Source: Amycolatopsis sulphurea
GTDB taxonomy: Bacteria > Actinomycetota > Actinomycetes > Mycobacteriales > Pseudonocardiaceae
Reading direction: 5' to 3'
NCBI RefSeq assembly: GCF_002564045.1
Contig: NZ_PDJK01000002.1
Coordinates: 3,658,001-3,722,000 of the forward strand
DNA: 64,000 nt
This document shows, piece by piece, positions 27,033 through 36,319 of the stretch. The position numbers were made by a program, and so were the translations under genes. The notes under the pieces were generated by a model. It saw nothing but the letters and a program-made list of their open reading frames with translations. It was not told where the DNA came from and did not search any database. How positions within the stretch are numbered: position 1 is the stretch's first letter; the number at the start of each line of letters is the position of its first letter.

Positions 27033-27290
27033 GCCGTGGTTGCGTTGCGGCGGGGGTTTTACCTGGGTGCTGTTCGGGGTGAGTTCCTGGATCTTCGTCG
27101 TGGTTGGGTTGCGGCGGGGGTTTTACCTGGGTGCTGTTCGGGTTTGTTCCTCGGTCCTGGTCGTGATTTCGTTGCGGCGGGGGCTACCTGAGTGTCGTTC
27201 GGGTTTGTTTCCGGGCTCTCGTCGTGGTTGCTGCGGCGGGGGCGTTGCCGGAGTGCCGTTCGGAGTGAGCCTGAACTCCTCGCCGTAGGT
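27032..27290. repeat. Degenerate tandem repeat, about 60-64 bp period, four units
   Basis: Units begin near 27032, 27096, 27158 and 27219. Each has CGTCGTGGTTG or a close form, then TTGCGGCGGGGG, then TACCTGGGTGCTGTTCGGG with increasing change. No reading frame through it looks real. This is a minisatellite-like block in the long spacer between whiB2 and the glycosyltransferase gene. Confidence 0.8.
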
Positions 27291-27379
27291 GCGTCTTGGC
27301 CTTTCGTCGTTGCGTTGTGGCGCAGGGTGGCGAGGCTCGCCTGAATCGTTGCTCGTTGCGGTGCGGCGGGGCAGGGGGC

Positions 27380-27544
27380 CCGGCAAAGTTGGTCGAGGAC
27401 CCGTGATCAGCAGAGTGAGCCGTGGCTGCCGCGCATCATCGATGGCGCTTGCCATCTCGATCTATTGCGCCCGGCAGCGGGCGATGCGGAGGTGTTCGAG
27501 GCGCGCGACCACCTCGTGGTGTGCACCGGACCTGTCTCGGGTCT
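27380..27544. repeat. Second dispersed repeat, long copy
   Basis: 27380-27403 and 27474-27544 match the block at 12337-12425. The 70 bases at 27404-27473 are absent there. This extra part ends in CCCG, the same four bases that precede it, and contains a hairpin (GATGGC, GCTT, GCCATC). The repeat joins a palindromic element at 27541, as at the other locus. Confidence 0.8.
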
Positions 27545-27595
27545 GTGAAGGGGCCTTTCACAGACTCAGAGTCCGTGAAGGGCCCCTTCACAGAC
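27541..27595. repeat. Nested palindromic element, copy 5
   Basis: GTCT, arm GTGAAGGGGCCTTTCAC (27545-27561), core AGACTCAGAGTCC, arm GTGAAGGGCCCCTTCAC (27575-27591) and AGAC. The first arm and the core each carry one change from the common form. It lies in a same-strand spacer, 624 bases after whiB2. Confidence 0.93.
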
Positions 27596-27845
27596 CTTCA
27601 CGGGCCTCCTGCGGTCTGCGCCCCCTCGCGCCGACTTTGCCGACACCCTGGTGCGGCGGGGCGTCTCGTGATGGGTCGTGGCGGGGGTGTTTTGGGGTGG
27701 GCTCTTGGGGAATCGGGGTTGGTTTGAGCGGGCCGGTTTGGGGTGGTGGCGTCCGTGTGGGTGATACGGCGTGGGTCCGGGCCGGTGCGGTGGGTGAGGT
27801 CGTAGGGTGGCCGCACCGCATCGTTCTCCCGGTCAGGAGCCGTTC

Positions 27846-30800
27846 TTGCCCCGCCCCGTCGCCCCGCCCGCTGTGCGCACCCTGCCCGTACTGGCCATTG
27901 TGGTCTGTCACGACGGCGAGGAATGGCTGCCGCTGGCGCTTTCCGCCCTGCGGCGCAGCACGGTCCGGCCCCGGCACGTACTCGCGGTCGACACCGGATC
28001 CACCGACCGGACCGCGAAACTGCTCGCCGAAGCCGCCGCCGGCGCGAGCGGGCCGGAATCCGCGCCGGTGCTCTCCGGCGTGCTCACCCTGCCCGCCGGA
28101 ACCGGCTTCGGCGCGGCGGTCGCGGCGGCCGTCGAACACGCCGTCCAGCGCTGGGGCGACCCCGGCTCCTGGCTGTGGCTGCTGCACGACGACTGCGCCC
28201 CCGAACCGGACTGCCTCGAAGCCCTCCTGCACACCGCCGAGCAGAACCCGTCCGCCAAAGTGCTCGGCCCCCTCGCACTCGACTGGACCGACCCACGGCT
28301 GATCGTCGAAGCCGGGCTGTCCACCGACGCCTCCGGCCACCGTCAGCACATGGCCGCACCCGACGGCGAACCCAGCGAAGTACTCGCCGTGCCCAGCGCA
28401 GGATCGTTGGTACAACGGGAACTCTGGCACGAACTCGGCGGCTTCGACGAGAATTTCCCGCTGCTGCACGAGGATCTCGACTTCGGCTGGCGCGCCAACA
28501 CAGTCGGCTCACTGGTGCTTTCGGTGCCTGCGGCACGCGTACGGCACGCCCGCGCCCTCACCACCGGACAGCGCACCCCGGACGCGACCGGCCGCTCGCT
28601 CGCCGCACTGAACCGTTCCCACGGGCTACGGGTCTTCCTGGTGAACTGCTCGCCCGCGTCGTATTGGTTCGGGCTCGTCCGGCTGCCCTTGCTGCTGGTA
28701 CTGCGCGCGCTGGTGTTCTTCGTGCTGCGCCGTACGACCGAGGCCGGCGCGGAGCTGGCCGCGCTGCGCTATCTCTGCGGCGGCCGGGGAAATCTCCGTG
28801 CCGCCCGGGCCACGCGGCGGGAATTGCCGCGCCCCGGCACGGTTCGCGGGCTCTTTACGAGCCGGAACACCCGGCTGCGCAACGCGATCCGGGCCGGTGT
28901 GGTCGGCCTCGTGCAGCGCGGGGTGCAGAACGACGTGGCGCTCGGCACCGTGCCGGACAGCGTCGAGCAGGACAGCGCGTGGATCCCGCCGGAGGCGCTC
29001 GCAGCCTCCGGCGCCCGGCCGGTCGGGCCGGCTGCGTTGCCCGCCGGAGCGTTGCGGGGGCTCAGCAGCCGCGGCTCCCGGCTGCAGCGTCCGGCCACGG
29101 TCGTCGCGGTCGCTCTGCCGGAGGCGCCCCCGCAAGAGTCCGAAGAGGACGGTGAAGCACCGGAGGTCGAAGCCCGGCCGACACCGGTGCCGCGTCCGGC
29201 GGAGCCGGCCGCCGAACCCGACCTGGTCTTCGTCGCGGTCGACCGCCGCCGGGTGCTCGCGGCCACCGTGTTCGCGCCGCCGTTCGTCCTGGTCGTCGTG
29301 CTCACCGCGCTGGCCTTGGTGATCAACCGCGGCCGGCTCGGCCTCGACTTGTGGGGCGGGCAGCTGCTGCCGGTCGGCGGGCTGGGCGAGATCTGGTCGA
29401 CGTACTTGTCGTCGTGGCATCCGATCGCAGGCGGCACGGGTGCGCCGGCTCCCGCGACGCTGCCGGTGCTCGGCACCCTCGGGGCGATCTTCACGCCGAT
29501 CGGTGGCCCGGCCGCGCTTGTCGCGATCCTGCTCATCGCCGACCTTCCGCTCGCCGGGCTCAGCGCGTACGTGGCCACGCGCAAGCTTCCGGTCCGCCGG
29601 TGGGTCCGCGCGGCCATCGCCGCGGCGTACGCGCTCCTGCCCGCCGCCACCGCTTCGGTCGCGCAAGGCCGGCTCGACGTCGTCGTGGTCCACATCGTGC
29701 TGCCACTGGTGGTAGCCGGGCTGGTGCGGCTGCTTACCCGGCCTGGCACCCGCTGGCTGCACGTCTCCGCGCTGTCCGCGTTCGGCGTCGCGCTGCTTGG
29801 CGCGTTCTCCCCGCTCGCGCACGGGCTCGCGTTGGTCGGCCTGCTCGTCGGGTTCATCGTGTTGCCCGCGCCGTCCGGGCTGGCCCGGCGGGTCGCCTCG
29901 GTCGGGATCGTGGTGATCCTGCCGCTGGTCCTGCTGCTGCCGTGGCCGACCGTGCTGCTGCGCCACCCCGAACTGCTCGTGCAGGGGCTCGGTGGCGCGT
30001 CCGCCCCGGCGTCCGCCGCGGATCTGGCCGGGCTCACTCCGGGCGGACCGGGCGCCTGGCCGATTGGGGTCGCGGTCCTCGCCGCCACGCTCGTCGCGCT
30101 GGTCGTCCGGCCACGCCGCGAGGTCGCCGGTGGGCTGGCGCTCGCGATACTCGGTGTCGTCGGCCTGTTCGTGGTCCGGCAGGTGCAGCTCACACCGTTG
30201 CAAGGTGGCACCCCTGCGGCCGGGTACGCGGGGGTGCCCCTGCTGTTCGTGGGTGCCGGGCTGCTCTGGACGATTCTCGCGACCTGGCAACGCGGCGGCC
30301 GCGCGGCCGTCCCCGCACCGTGGCTGCCGAAGGTGCTCGCGGTGGCCGGGACAGTGGTGGTGGTCGCCCTAGGCGTGGGCGCGGTGCTGTCCGGTGCCGA
30401 AGGGCCGCTGACCGCGCAGCCGCGCCCACAGCTGGCGTCGGCGGTCTCAGCGGGACGATCCGTGCTCGACCTCAGTACCGGCTACAGCCCTGTACGCCAG
30501 ACCGGCGGTCGTCTCGCGCAGTTCGGCGACGACGAACTCGCTCCGGTCGCCGGTACGCCCGAACGGCTCGCCGGTTGGCGTCGTGACCTGGGACAAGGCG
30601 ACGTCGCCACGCTACGGAGCACGTTGGCCGCCGCAGCCGCGTCCGGCGTGCAGTACGTGATCCTCCCGGCCGGCACCAACGCGGCCGCGTTCGCCGACGC
30701 CGCCCGCGACCTGACCGCGGTGGCCGCACCGATGTCGGACGGACGGCCGGTGCTGCGGCTGCTGCCGAACACCGGCGAAGTGGCGTTGATCTCGCCGGAG

Positions 30801-31172
30801 CTGGCGAAGAAGGCGGTGACCCGCGGCGGCGCGCCCGGCGTGAGCCCGGGCGTTTCCCCCGTCGACGCGCGGCTGCCGGACGTGCGCGTGCGAGCGTCGG
30901 AAGGGCCGACCGGACGGCTGCTCGTGGTCGCCGCCGAGCAGGAGGCCGGCTGGCAGGCGAGCGTGAACGGCAAGACAGTGCCGATCGTGCCCGCCTGGGG
31001 CCACCAGGTCGCGGTGTCCATACCTCCGCAGCCTTCGGAGATCTCCGTGACATTCCCGGGCACCGAACGCGGATTGCTCCTGCTTGTGCAGCTCGCCGCG
31101 GTGCTGTTCACCGCATTGACCGCGATCCCCGCCCGCCGCCGCGGCCCTGGTTCCGCTGCGCTCCCGGCTTAA
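27846..31172 (+). CDS. Large membrane glycosyltransferase, GT2 domain plus polytopic membrane region
   Basis: About 1108 residues. Residues 15-230 form a GT-A/GT2 domain (LAIVVCHDGEEWLPLALSAL, AVDTGSTDRT, LLHDDCAP, then GGFDENFPLLHEDLDFGWR). A Pro/Glu-rich linker follows, then about 11-13 membrane helices and a C-terminal extracytoplasmic domain of about 250 residues ending in one helix. Such proteins use activated sugars to build envelope glycans; its neighbours make GDP-mannose precursors. The TTG at 27846 was chosen: AGGAG lies 6 bases before it. The GTG at 27807 overlaps a TAGGGT -10-like box (27803-27808). Confidence 0.85.
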   Translation: MPRPVAPPAVRTLPVLAIVVCHDGEEWLPLALSALRRSTVRPRHVLAVDTGSTDRTAKLLAEAAAGASGPESAPVLSGVLTLPAGTGFGAAVAAAVEHAVQRWGDPGSWLWLLHDDCAPEPDCLEALLHTAEQNPSAKVLGPLALDWTDPRLIVEAGLSTDASGHRQHMAAPDGEPSEVLAVPSAGSLVQRELWHELGGFDENFPLLHEDLDFGWRANTVGSLVLSVPAARVRHARALTTGQRTPDATGRSLAALNRSHGLRVFLVNCSPASYWFGLVRLPLLLVLRALVFFVLRRTTEAGAELAALRYLCGGRGNLRAARATRRELPRPGTVRGLFTSRNTRLRNAIRAGVVGLVQRGVQNDVALGTVPDSVEQDSAWIPPEALAASGARPVGPAALPAGALRGLSSRGSRLQRPATVVAVALPEAPPQESEEDGEAPEVEARPTPVPRPAEPAAEPDLVFVAVDRRRVLAATVFAPPFVLVVVLTALALVINRGRLGLDLWGGQLLPVGGLGEIWSTYLSSWHPIAGGTGAPAPATLPVLGTLGAIFTPIGGPAALVAILLIADLPLAGLSAYVATRKLPVRRWVRAAIAAAYALLPAATASVAQGRLDVVVVHIVLPLVVAGLVRLLTRPGTRWLHVSALSAFGVALLGAFSPLAHGLALVGLLVGFIVLPAPSGLARRVASVGIVVILPLVLLLPWPTVLLRHPELLVQGLGGASAPASAADLAGLTPGGPGAWPIGVAVLAATLVALVVRPRREVAGGLALAILGVVGLFVVRQVQLTPLQGGTPAAGYAGVPLLFVGAGLLWTILATWQRGGRAAVPAPWLPKVLAVAGTVVVVALGVGAVLSGAEGPLTAQPRPQLASAVSAGRSVLDLSTGYSPVRQTGGRLAQFGDDELAPVAGTPERLAGWRRDLGQGDVATLRSTLAAAAASGVQYVILPAGTNAAAFADAARDLTAVAAPMSDGRPVLRLLPNTGEVALISPELAKKAVTRGGAPGVSPGVSPVDARLPDVRVRASEGPTGRLLVVAAEQEAGWQASVNGKTVPIVPAWGHQVAVSIPPQPSEISVTFPGTERGLLLLVQLAAVLFTALTAIPARRRGPGSAALPA

Positions 31173-31227
31173 GTCCGTGAAGGGGCCCTTCACGGACTCT
31201 GAGTCCGTGAAGGGGCCCTTCACAGCC
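31173..31227. repeat. Nested palindromic element, copy 6 (convergent gap)
   Basis: GTCC, arm GTGAAGGGGCCCTTCAC (31177-31193), core GGACTCTGAGTCC, then a second arm in the same form GTGAAGGGGCCCTTCAC (31207-31223) and AGCC. It starts at the base after the glycosyltransferase stop and fills most of the convergent gap. Confidence 0.95.
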
Positions 31228-31273
31228 TTCACAGACGAGTCGACCACGGCGGCGGAAGGCGAGGAAAGGAGGC

Positions 31274-31738
31274 TCAGTCGCCTTCGATCACGTCGGGTTC
31301 GACGCCGAGGTAGCCGGCCACCTGCTCGACCAGGACGTCGTGTACCAGGTCGGCCAGCTCCGCGGGGTCCTTCGCCCTGGCCTCCAGCGGGCGCCGGTAC
31401 AGCACGATCCGCGCGCGGGTGGGCAGGCCGGTACGGTCCACCCCGGCCGGGACCAGGCGGGACAGCGGGACCACGCCGTCGTGCAGCACGCCGTCGGTGG
31501 CGGTACGGCCGTCCTCGCGGACTTCGGGCACGTCGTCGACCGCGACGTCCAGCTTCGTCAGCTCGTGGCGCCAGCGCGCTTCGATCGGCTCCAGCGCGTC
31601 GAGCACCAGCGCGTCGAACCGCTCCGCGCGGCTGGTCGCGACGGGCAGGGACGCCGGATAGAGCGTTCCGCGCAGGCCCCGGCCGTGCCGGTCCCGCCGA
31701 AGCCGCTGCCGTTGTCGATAATCACGAGCCGTCGCCAC
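31274..31738 (-). CDS. Zincin-like metallopeptidase family protein (Rv3259-like)
   Basis: The 154-residue protein has a basic N-terminus and regions DALVLDALEPIEARWRHELT, VPLSRLVPAG, TRARIVLYRRPLEARA and DLVHDVLVEQVAGYLGVEPD. The order and place beside DUF3499 and manB match Rv3259. The zincin HExxH is not present; the equivalent stretch reads HDVLVEQ, so proteolytic activity is doubtful. TAGACT (31745-31750) is 6 bases before the GTG, suggesting a leaderless transcript. Confidence 0.75.
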   Translation of the reverse strand: MATARDYRQRQRLRRDRHGRGLRGTLYPASLPVATSRAERFDALVLDALEPIEARWRHELTKLDVAVDDVPEVREDGRTATDGVLHDGVVPLSRLVPAGVDRTGLPTRARIVLYRRPLEARAKDPAELADLVHDVLVEQVAGYLGVEPDVIEGD

Positions 31739-31817
31739 CTGCCAAGTCTATGCGGTCGGCCGGGCCACGCGCGTGTCGCCGGTACGGCCTTGCGGCGACG
31801 CGCTATCGTTTCGAATC

Positions 31818-32171
31818 GTGCGGAGCGTACGGAAATGTTCGCGAACGGGTTGCCTCGAGCCCGCAGTCGCCACGCTCACGTACGCCTATCGTGACTCCAC
31901 CGCCGTCGTCGGTCCGCTGGCCACCGCCTCCGAACCCCATTCCTACGACCTGTGCGAGGCACACGCGCTGCGGCTGACCGTGCCGAAAGGCTGGGAAGTC
32001 GTCCGCCACGAAGGCACCTTCGCCGCTCCAGAGCAGTCGGCGGACGAGCTGACCGCGCTGGCCGAGGCCGTGCGCGAGGCCGGCCGCTCGGACCGGCCCG
32101 CCGCGCCACCCGAGCCGGAGAGCCCCTCCGGCAGACGCGGTCACCTGCGCGTGCTGCCCGGGCGCGCCTGA
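31818..32171 (+). CDS. DUF3499 protein
   Basis: The 117-residue protein begins RSVRKCSRTGCLEPAVATLT and has SEPHSYDLCEAHALRLTVPK. The two N-terminal Cys and the later Cys-x2-His suggest a zinc knuckle. The Rv3258c family has the same form and lies between the Rv3259 and manB homologues. TATCGT at 31804-31809 lies 8 bases before the GTG, so the mRNA is probably leaderless. The C-terminal part is Pro- and Ser-rich. Function unknown. Confidence 0.85.
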   Translation: MRSVRKCSRTGCLEPAVATLTYAYRDSTAVVGPLATASEPHSYDLCEAHALRLTVPKGWEVVRHEGTFAAPEQSADELTALAEAVREAGRSDRPAAPPEPESPSGRRGHLRVLPGRA

Positions 32172-32245
32172 AGGTAGCTCCCGCCGGTAGGCTTTCGCCC
32201 GCGGCGCGACCGGCGCCGCGACGACACTAGCGGCGGGGAGAAGGC

Positions 32246-33601
32246 GTGCCAGACCTTTCCGGCATCGTGAAGGCCTACGACATTCGTGGCGTGGTCGGCG
32301 AACAGCTCGACGAGGCCCTGGTACGGGACTTCGGGGCAGCATTCGCACTGCTGGTCAAGACCGAGGCGCCGACCGTGGTGATCGGTCACGACATGCGCGA
32401 CTCTTCGCCGGGCCTGTCGGCGGCGTTCGCCGAGGGCGTCACCTCGCAGGGCCTTGACGTGGTGTCGATCGGCCTGTGCAGCACCGACGAGCTGTATTTC
32501 GCGTCCGGTTCGCTGAACCTGCCGGGTGCGATGTTCACCGCCAGCCACAATCCCGCGAAGTACAACGGCATCAAGATGTGCCGCTCCGGTGCCGCTCCGG
32601 TCGGGCAGGACACCGGGCTGGCCGAGATCCGCGACACGGTGGAACAGGGCGTGCCGGTCTTCGAGGGCAGGCGCGGCAGCGTCACCGAACGCGACGTGCT
32701 CGGGGAGTACGCCGGGTACCTGCGCGGCCTTGTCGACCTGAGCGGCTCGCGGCCGCTGAAGGTGGTCGTGGACGCGGGCAACGGGATGGGCGGGCACACC
32801 GTGCCGACGGTGTTCGCCGGCCTGCCCATCGAGATCGTGCCGATGTACTTCGAGCTCGACGGCACCTTCCCGAACCACGAGGCCAACCCGCTGGACCCGA
32901 AGAACATCGTCGACCTGCAGGCCAAGGTGCGCGAGACCGGCGCGGACGCGGGCCTGGCCTTCGACGGCGACGCGGACCGCTGCTTCGTCGTCGACGAGCG
33001 GGGCGAGCCGGTGTCGCCGAGCGCGATCACCGCGCTGGTCGCCGTGCGTGAGCTGGTCAAGGAGCCGGGTGGCACGATCATCCACAACCTGATCACCTCC
33101 ACCGGGGTGCCGGAGATCGTCGCCGAGCACGGCGGCAAGCCGATGCGTACCCGGGTCGGGCACTCGTTCATCAAGGCCGAGATGGCCCGCACCGGCGCGA
33201 TCTTCGGCGGCGAGCACTCCGCGCACTACTACTTCCGCGACTTCTGGCGGGCCGACACCGGCATGCTGGCCGCACTGCACGTGCTGGCCGCGCTCGGCGA
33301 GCAGGACGGTCCGCTGTCCGCGCTCACCCAGGACTTCTCCCGCTACGCCGCCTCCGGCGAGATCAACTCGACGGTGGACGACCAGGTGGCGCGGATGCTC
33401 GCGGTGAAGGACGCCTACGCGGGCAAGTCCGGCGCGCAGATCGACGAGCTGGACGGGCTGACCGTGCGGCTGGCCGGCGGCGCGTGGTTCAACCTGCGTC
33501 CCTCGAACACCGAACCGCTGCTGCGGCTCAACGTGGAGGCGGCCGACCGGACCGCGGTGCAGGCGCTGACCGACGACGTGCTGGCGCTGGTCCGTGGCTG
33601 A
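32246..33601 (+). CDS. manB: Phosphomannomutase/phosphoglucomutase ManB
   Basis: The 451-residue enzyme has the phosphoserine loop FTASHNP, the metal loop FDGDADRCFV, the sugar loop GGEHSAHYYF and the phosphate-binding loop RPSNTEPLLRLN. All four catalytic loops of the alpha-D-phosphohexomutase family are intact. It converts mannose-6-phosphate to mannose-1-phosphate for GDP-mannose. GGGGAGAAGGC precedes the GTG. It probably forms an operon with the next three genes. Confidence 0.95.
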   Translation: MPDLSGIVKAYDIRGVVGEQLDEALVRDFGAAFALLVKTEAPTVVIGHDMRDSSPGLSAAFAEGVTSQGLDVVSIGLCSTDELYFASGSLNLPGAMFTASHNPAKYNGIKMCRSGAAPVGQDTGLAEIRDTVEQGVPVFEGRRGSVTERDVLGEYAGYLRGLVDLSGSRPLKVVVDAGNGMGGHTVPTVFAGLPIEIVPMYFELDGTFPNHEANPLDPKNIVDLQAKVRETGADAGLAFDGDADRCFVVDERGEPVSPSAITALVAVRELVKEPGGTIIHNLITSTGVPEIVAEHGGKPMRTRVGHSFIKAEMARTGAIFGGEHSAHYYFRDFWRADTGMLAALHVLAALGEQDGPLSALTQDFSRYAASGEINSTVDDQVARMLAVKDAYAGKSGAQIDELDGLTVRLAGGAWFNLRPSNTEPLLRLNVEAADRTAVQALTDDVLALVRG

Positions 33602-33687
33602 TCGAACCGTTCCGCGGGAGTCTTCCGGGCAGGATCGTGTCCGGAAGGTGCCCTCCACAGGCAACCTTCGCGTGGTATGGAGGAACC

Positions 33688-33918
33688 ATGGCCCTCACGC
33701 TTGACGCACAGCTGCTCGAGATCCTCGCGTGCCCGTCGCCGGATCACGCGCCGCTGCGCCCGGGCACCCCGGACGACGCCGAGGCAGAGGCACTGACCTG
33801 CACCAGCTGTGGCCGGGTGTACCCGGTCCGTGACGGGATTCCCGTGCTGCTGCTCGACGAGGCGGTGGCACCCGGTACCGCCGGTGAGCCGGATGACGAC
33901 CATGCCGACAGTGCTTGA
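33688..33918 (+). CDS. Trm112-like small zinc protein
   Basis: The 76-residue protein starts LDAQLLEILACPSPDHAPLR and contains LTCTSCGRVYPVRDGIPVLL. This is the Trm112/YcaR pattern with Cys residues that can hold a zinc ion. GGAGGAACC lies before the ATG. It overlaps the following SIS gene by 26 bases. The family often partners methyltransferases, but here the mannose cluster is the only context. Confidence 0.88.
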   Translation: MALTLDAQLLEILACPSPDHAPLRPGTPDDAEAEALTCTSCGRVYPVRDGIPVLLLDEAVAPGTAGEPDDDHADSA

Positions 33919-34996
33919 CGATTCGCTGCTCGACGACCCCGCGCGGCTGGCCGAGGCCGACCGCGGGGGTCTGCTGCGGGCCGCCGCGATGGCCGGCGCG
34001 CAGGTGCGGGCGACTGCCGAGGCCGCGGCCGAGCAGGAACTGAGCGAGCGGCTCGACCTCGGCCGCCCTCGTTCGCTGGTGCTGATCGACCGCCCCGGCG
34101 TGAGCCGCACGCTGACCCGGCTGCTGGCCTCGCTGCTCACGCCGTCCTGCCCGGTGCCGGTCGTGCTGGCCGAATCCGTGCCCGCCTGGATCGGCGCGCT
34201 GGACGTGGTGTTCGCGCATACCGACGATCCCGGCGACCGCGAGCTGGCCGCTTCGCTGGAGCGGGCCGCCCGCTTCGGTGCGTCGGTGGTGCTGTCCGCG
34301 CCCGAGGACGGGCCGGTCGCGGCCTCCGTCGCGGGCAAGGGGGTGCTGCTCGCGCCACGGGTGCCGGTGCCGCCGGAGATGGCGTTCCCGCGTGGTCTTG
34401 CCGCCGGGCTGCTCACCGCGAACGCGCTGGGCCTGCTGGTCGCGGACGTGCAGGCGCTGGCCGACCAGCTCGATCTGGAAGCGGAGAAGGACTACTTGGC
34501 CCGGGAGTCGTTCACGAACCCGGCCAAGGCGCTCGCGCTGCGGATGGCCGAACGCGTGCCGCTGCTGTGGGGGCTGGATCCGGTGGCCGTCGCGGTCGGC
34601 GAGCACGCCGCGCACGCCTTCGCCGCGCATGCCGCGGTGGTGTGCGACGTAGAGGACTACCGGCAGGCGATGGCGCGGCCTGCGTTGTGGCGGTCGGCGC
34701 AGTCGGGTGAACGCGAGCGGGACATCTTCGCGGATCCCGGCGACGGCCCGGAGGCGCTCGCCAAGCGTGTGCTGGTGGTGTCGGTGCGGACCGGCCCGGC
34801 CACCGAGGCGGCCCGTTACCAGGTCGGGGATCTGCTGCCCGGGGCCGATCTGGTGGTGCCCGCCGAGGAGATCGAGGCCGACGAGGTGATCCGGGCCGCG
34901 GTGCTCGCACTGCGATTCGAAATCGCCGCCGTTTATCTCGGGCTTGCCGCGGGCAGCATCGGCGGGGCCGGCAGATACGCGCCGGTCACCGCCTGA
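33893..34996 (+). CDS. SIS-domain protein, phosphomannose isomerase-like (Rv3256c type)
   Basis: The 367-residue protein shows weak SIS features and a bifunctional phosphoglucose/phosphomannose isomerase-like C-terminal part (FTNPAKALALRMAERVPLLW, then AVAVGEHAAHAFAAHAAVVC). The place between manB and manA matches Rv3256c. ATG 33893 was chosen because GGTGAG precedes it by 4 bases; ATG 33902 is an alternative. The catalytic residues are not clear, so it may be a regulator or scaffold. Confidence 0.8.
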   Translation: MTTMPTVLDDSLLDDPARLAEADRGGLLRAAAMAGAQVRATAEAAAEQELSERLDLGRPRSLVLIDRPGVSRTLTRLLASLLTPSCPVPVVLAESVPAWIGALDVVFAHTDDPGDRELAASLERAARFGASVVLSAPEDGPVAASVAGKGVLLAPRVPVPPEMAFPRGLAAGLLTANALGLLVADVQALADQLDLEAEKDYLARESFTNPAKALALRMAERVPLLWGLDPVAVAVGEHAAHAFAAHAAVVCDVEDYRQAMARPALWRSAQSGERERDIFADPGDGPEALAKRVLVVSVRTGPATEAARYQVGDLLPGADLVVPAEEIEADEVIRAAVLALRFEIAAVYLGLAAGSIGGAGRYAPVTA

Positions 34997-35073
34997 AGGA
35001 GCCGCCCGGACGCCGGGAAACGCCTGTCGGGCGTGCCGGCTCCGGTCGAGGGGAAGAAAATTGGGGAGTTGAG

Positions 35074-36312
35074 GTGACAGTGGAGCTGCTGCGCAACGCC
35101 GTACGGCCCTATGCTTGGGGATCGCGCACCGCGATCCCGCAGCTGCAGGGCCGTCCGGTACCTGCGCCGCACCCCGAGGCCGAGCTGTGGATGGGTGCGC
35201 ACCCTGGCGATCCGTCCCACGTGATCGGTCCGGACGGTACCGAGCGGAACCTGCTCGCGCTCGTCGAGGCCGACCCGGTCGGCCAGCTCGGGCAGCGGTG
35301 TGCCGCGCGCTGGGGCGGCAGGCTGCCGTTCCTGCTGAAGATCCTGGCCGCCGAGGAACCCCTGTCCATGCAGGCGCACCCGTCGGCGGCGCAGGCCGCG
35401 GAGGGCTATGCGCGCGAGGAGAAGCTCGGCATCCCGCGGGACGCGGCCGACCGGAACTACCCGGATCCCACCGCGAAACCCGAGCTGGTCTGCGCGCTCA
35501 CCGAGTTCCACGCGCTCGCCGGGTTCCGCGATCCGCACCGCACGATCAAGCTGCTCAAGGCGATCGAAACACCCGGGCTGGCCAAGTACACCGCCCTGCT
35601 GGAGGCACAGCCGGATCCCTCCGGGCTGCGCGCGTTGTTCACCACGTGGATCACGCTGCCCCAGCCGGCCTTCGACGAGCTGCTGCCGGAGGTGCTCGAC
35701 GCCTGCGTGCGGCACGTGGCCGACCACGGCGAGTTCACCGTCGAATGCCGGACCATCCTGGGGCTGGGCGAGACGCACCCACGAGACGCCGGGGTGCTCG
35801 CCGCGCTGCTGCTCAACCGGCTGACCCTGCGCGCGGGCGAGGCGATCTACCTGCCTGCCGGGAACCTGCACCTGTACCTGCACGGTATTGCGGTGGAGAT
35901 CCTGGCCAACTCGGACAACATCCTGCGCTGCGGTCTCACCCCGAAGCACGTGGACGTCCCCGAACTGCTCCGCGTGGTCGACTTCTCCTGCGGCGAAATG
36001 CCGGTGCAGCACGGCGAATCCGCCGGCCGCCGGATGGCGGTGTACCACACCGACGCCCCCGAGTTCGAGCTTTCCCGGATGGACTGGGCGCCGGACGAGC
36101 GCACCGAGGTGGTGCTCGATTCGGCGGGGCCGCAGATCCTGCTGTGCACGGTGGGGGATCTGCTGGTGGTGGCCGCCGACGGCGCACAGGTGGAGTTGCG
36201 TCAGGGGCAGTCTGTGTGGCTGCCCGCCGCCGATCCGGCGGTTCGGGTCCGTCCGCTCAGCGGGGTCCGGACCCAGCTTTTCCGGGCGACGGCGGGGGCC
36301 GGGGAGGGCTGA
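35074..36312 (+). CDS. manA: Mannose-6-phosphate isomerase, class I
   Basis: The 412-residue cupin enzyme has the metal-site segments PLSMQAHPS and EAIYLPAGNLHLYLHGIAVE, and the opening RNAVRPYAWGSRTAIP. These supply the Gln, His and Glu ligands for zinc in ManA. It links fructose-6-phosphate to mannose-6-phosphate and so feeds ManB. GTG 35074 follows GGGGAGTTGAG. It ends the mannose cluster and converges on an AbiE-type toxin gene 7 bases away. Confidence 0.94.
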   Translation: MTVELLRNAVRPYAWGSRTAIPQLQGRPVPAPHPEAELWMGAHPGDPSHVIGPDGTERNLLALVEADPVGQLGQRCAARWGGRLPFLLKILAAEEPLSMQAHPSAAQAAEGYAREEKLGIPRDAADRNYPDPTAKPELVCALTEFHALAGFRDPHRTIKLLKAIETPGLAKYTALLEAQPDPSGLRALFTTWITLPQPAFDELLPEVLDACVRHVADHGEFTVECRTILGLGETHPRDAGVLAALLLNRLTLRAGEAIYLPAGNLHLYLHGIAVEILANSDNILRCGLTPKHVDVPELLRVVDFSCGEMPVQHGESAGRRMAVYHTDAPEFELSRMDWAPDERTEVVLDSAGPQILLCTVGDLLVVAADGAQVELRQGQSVWLPAADPAVRVRPLSGVRTQLFRATAGAGEG

Positions 36313-36319
36313 GCGGGCT

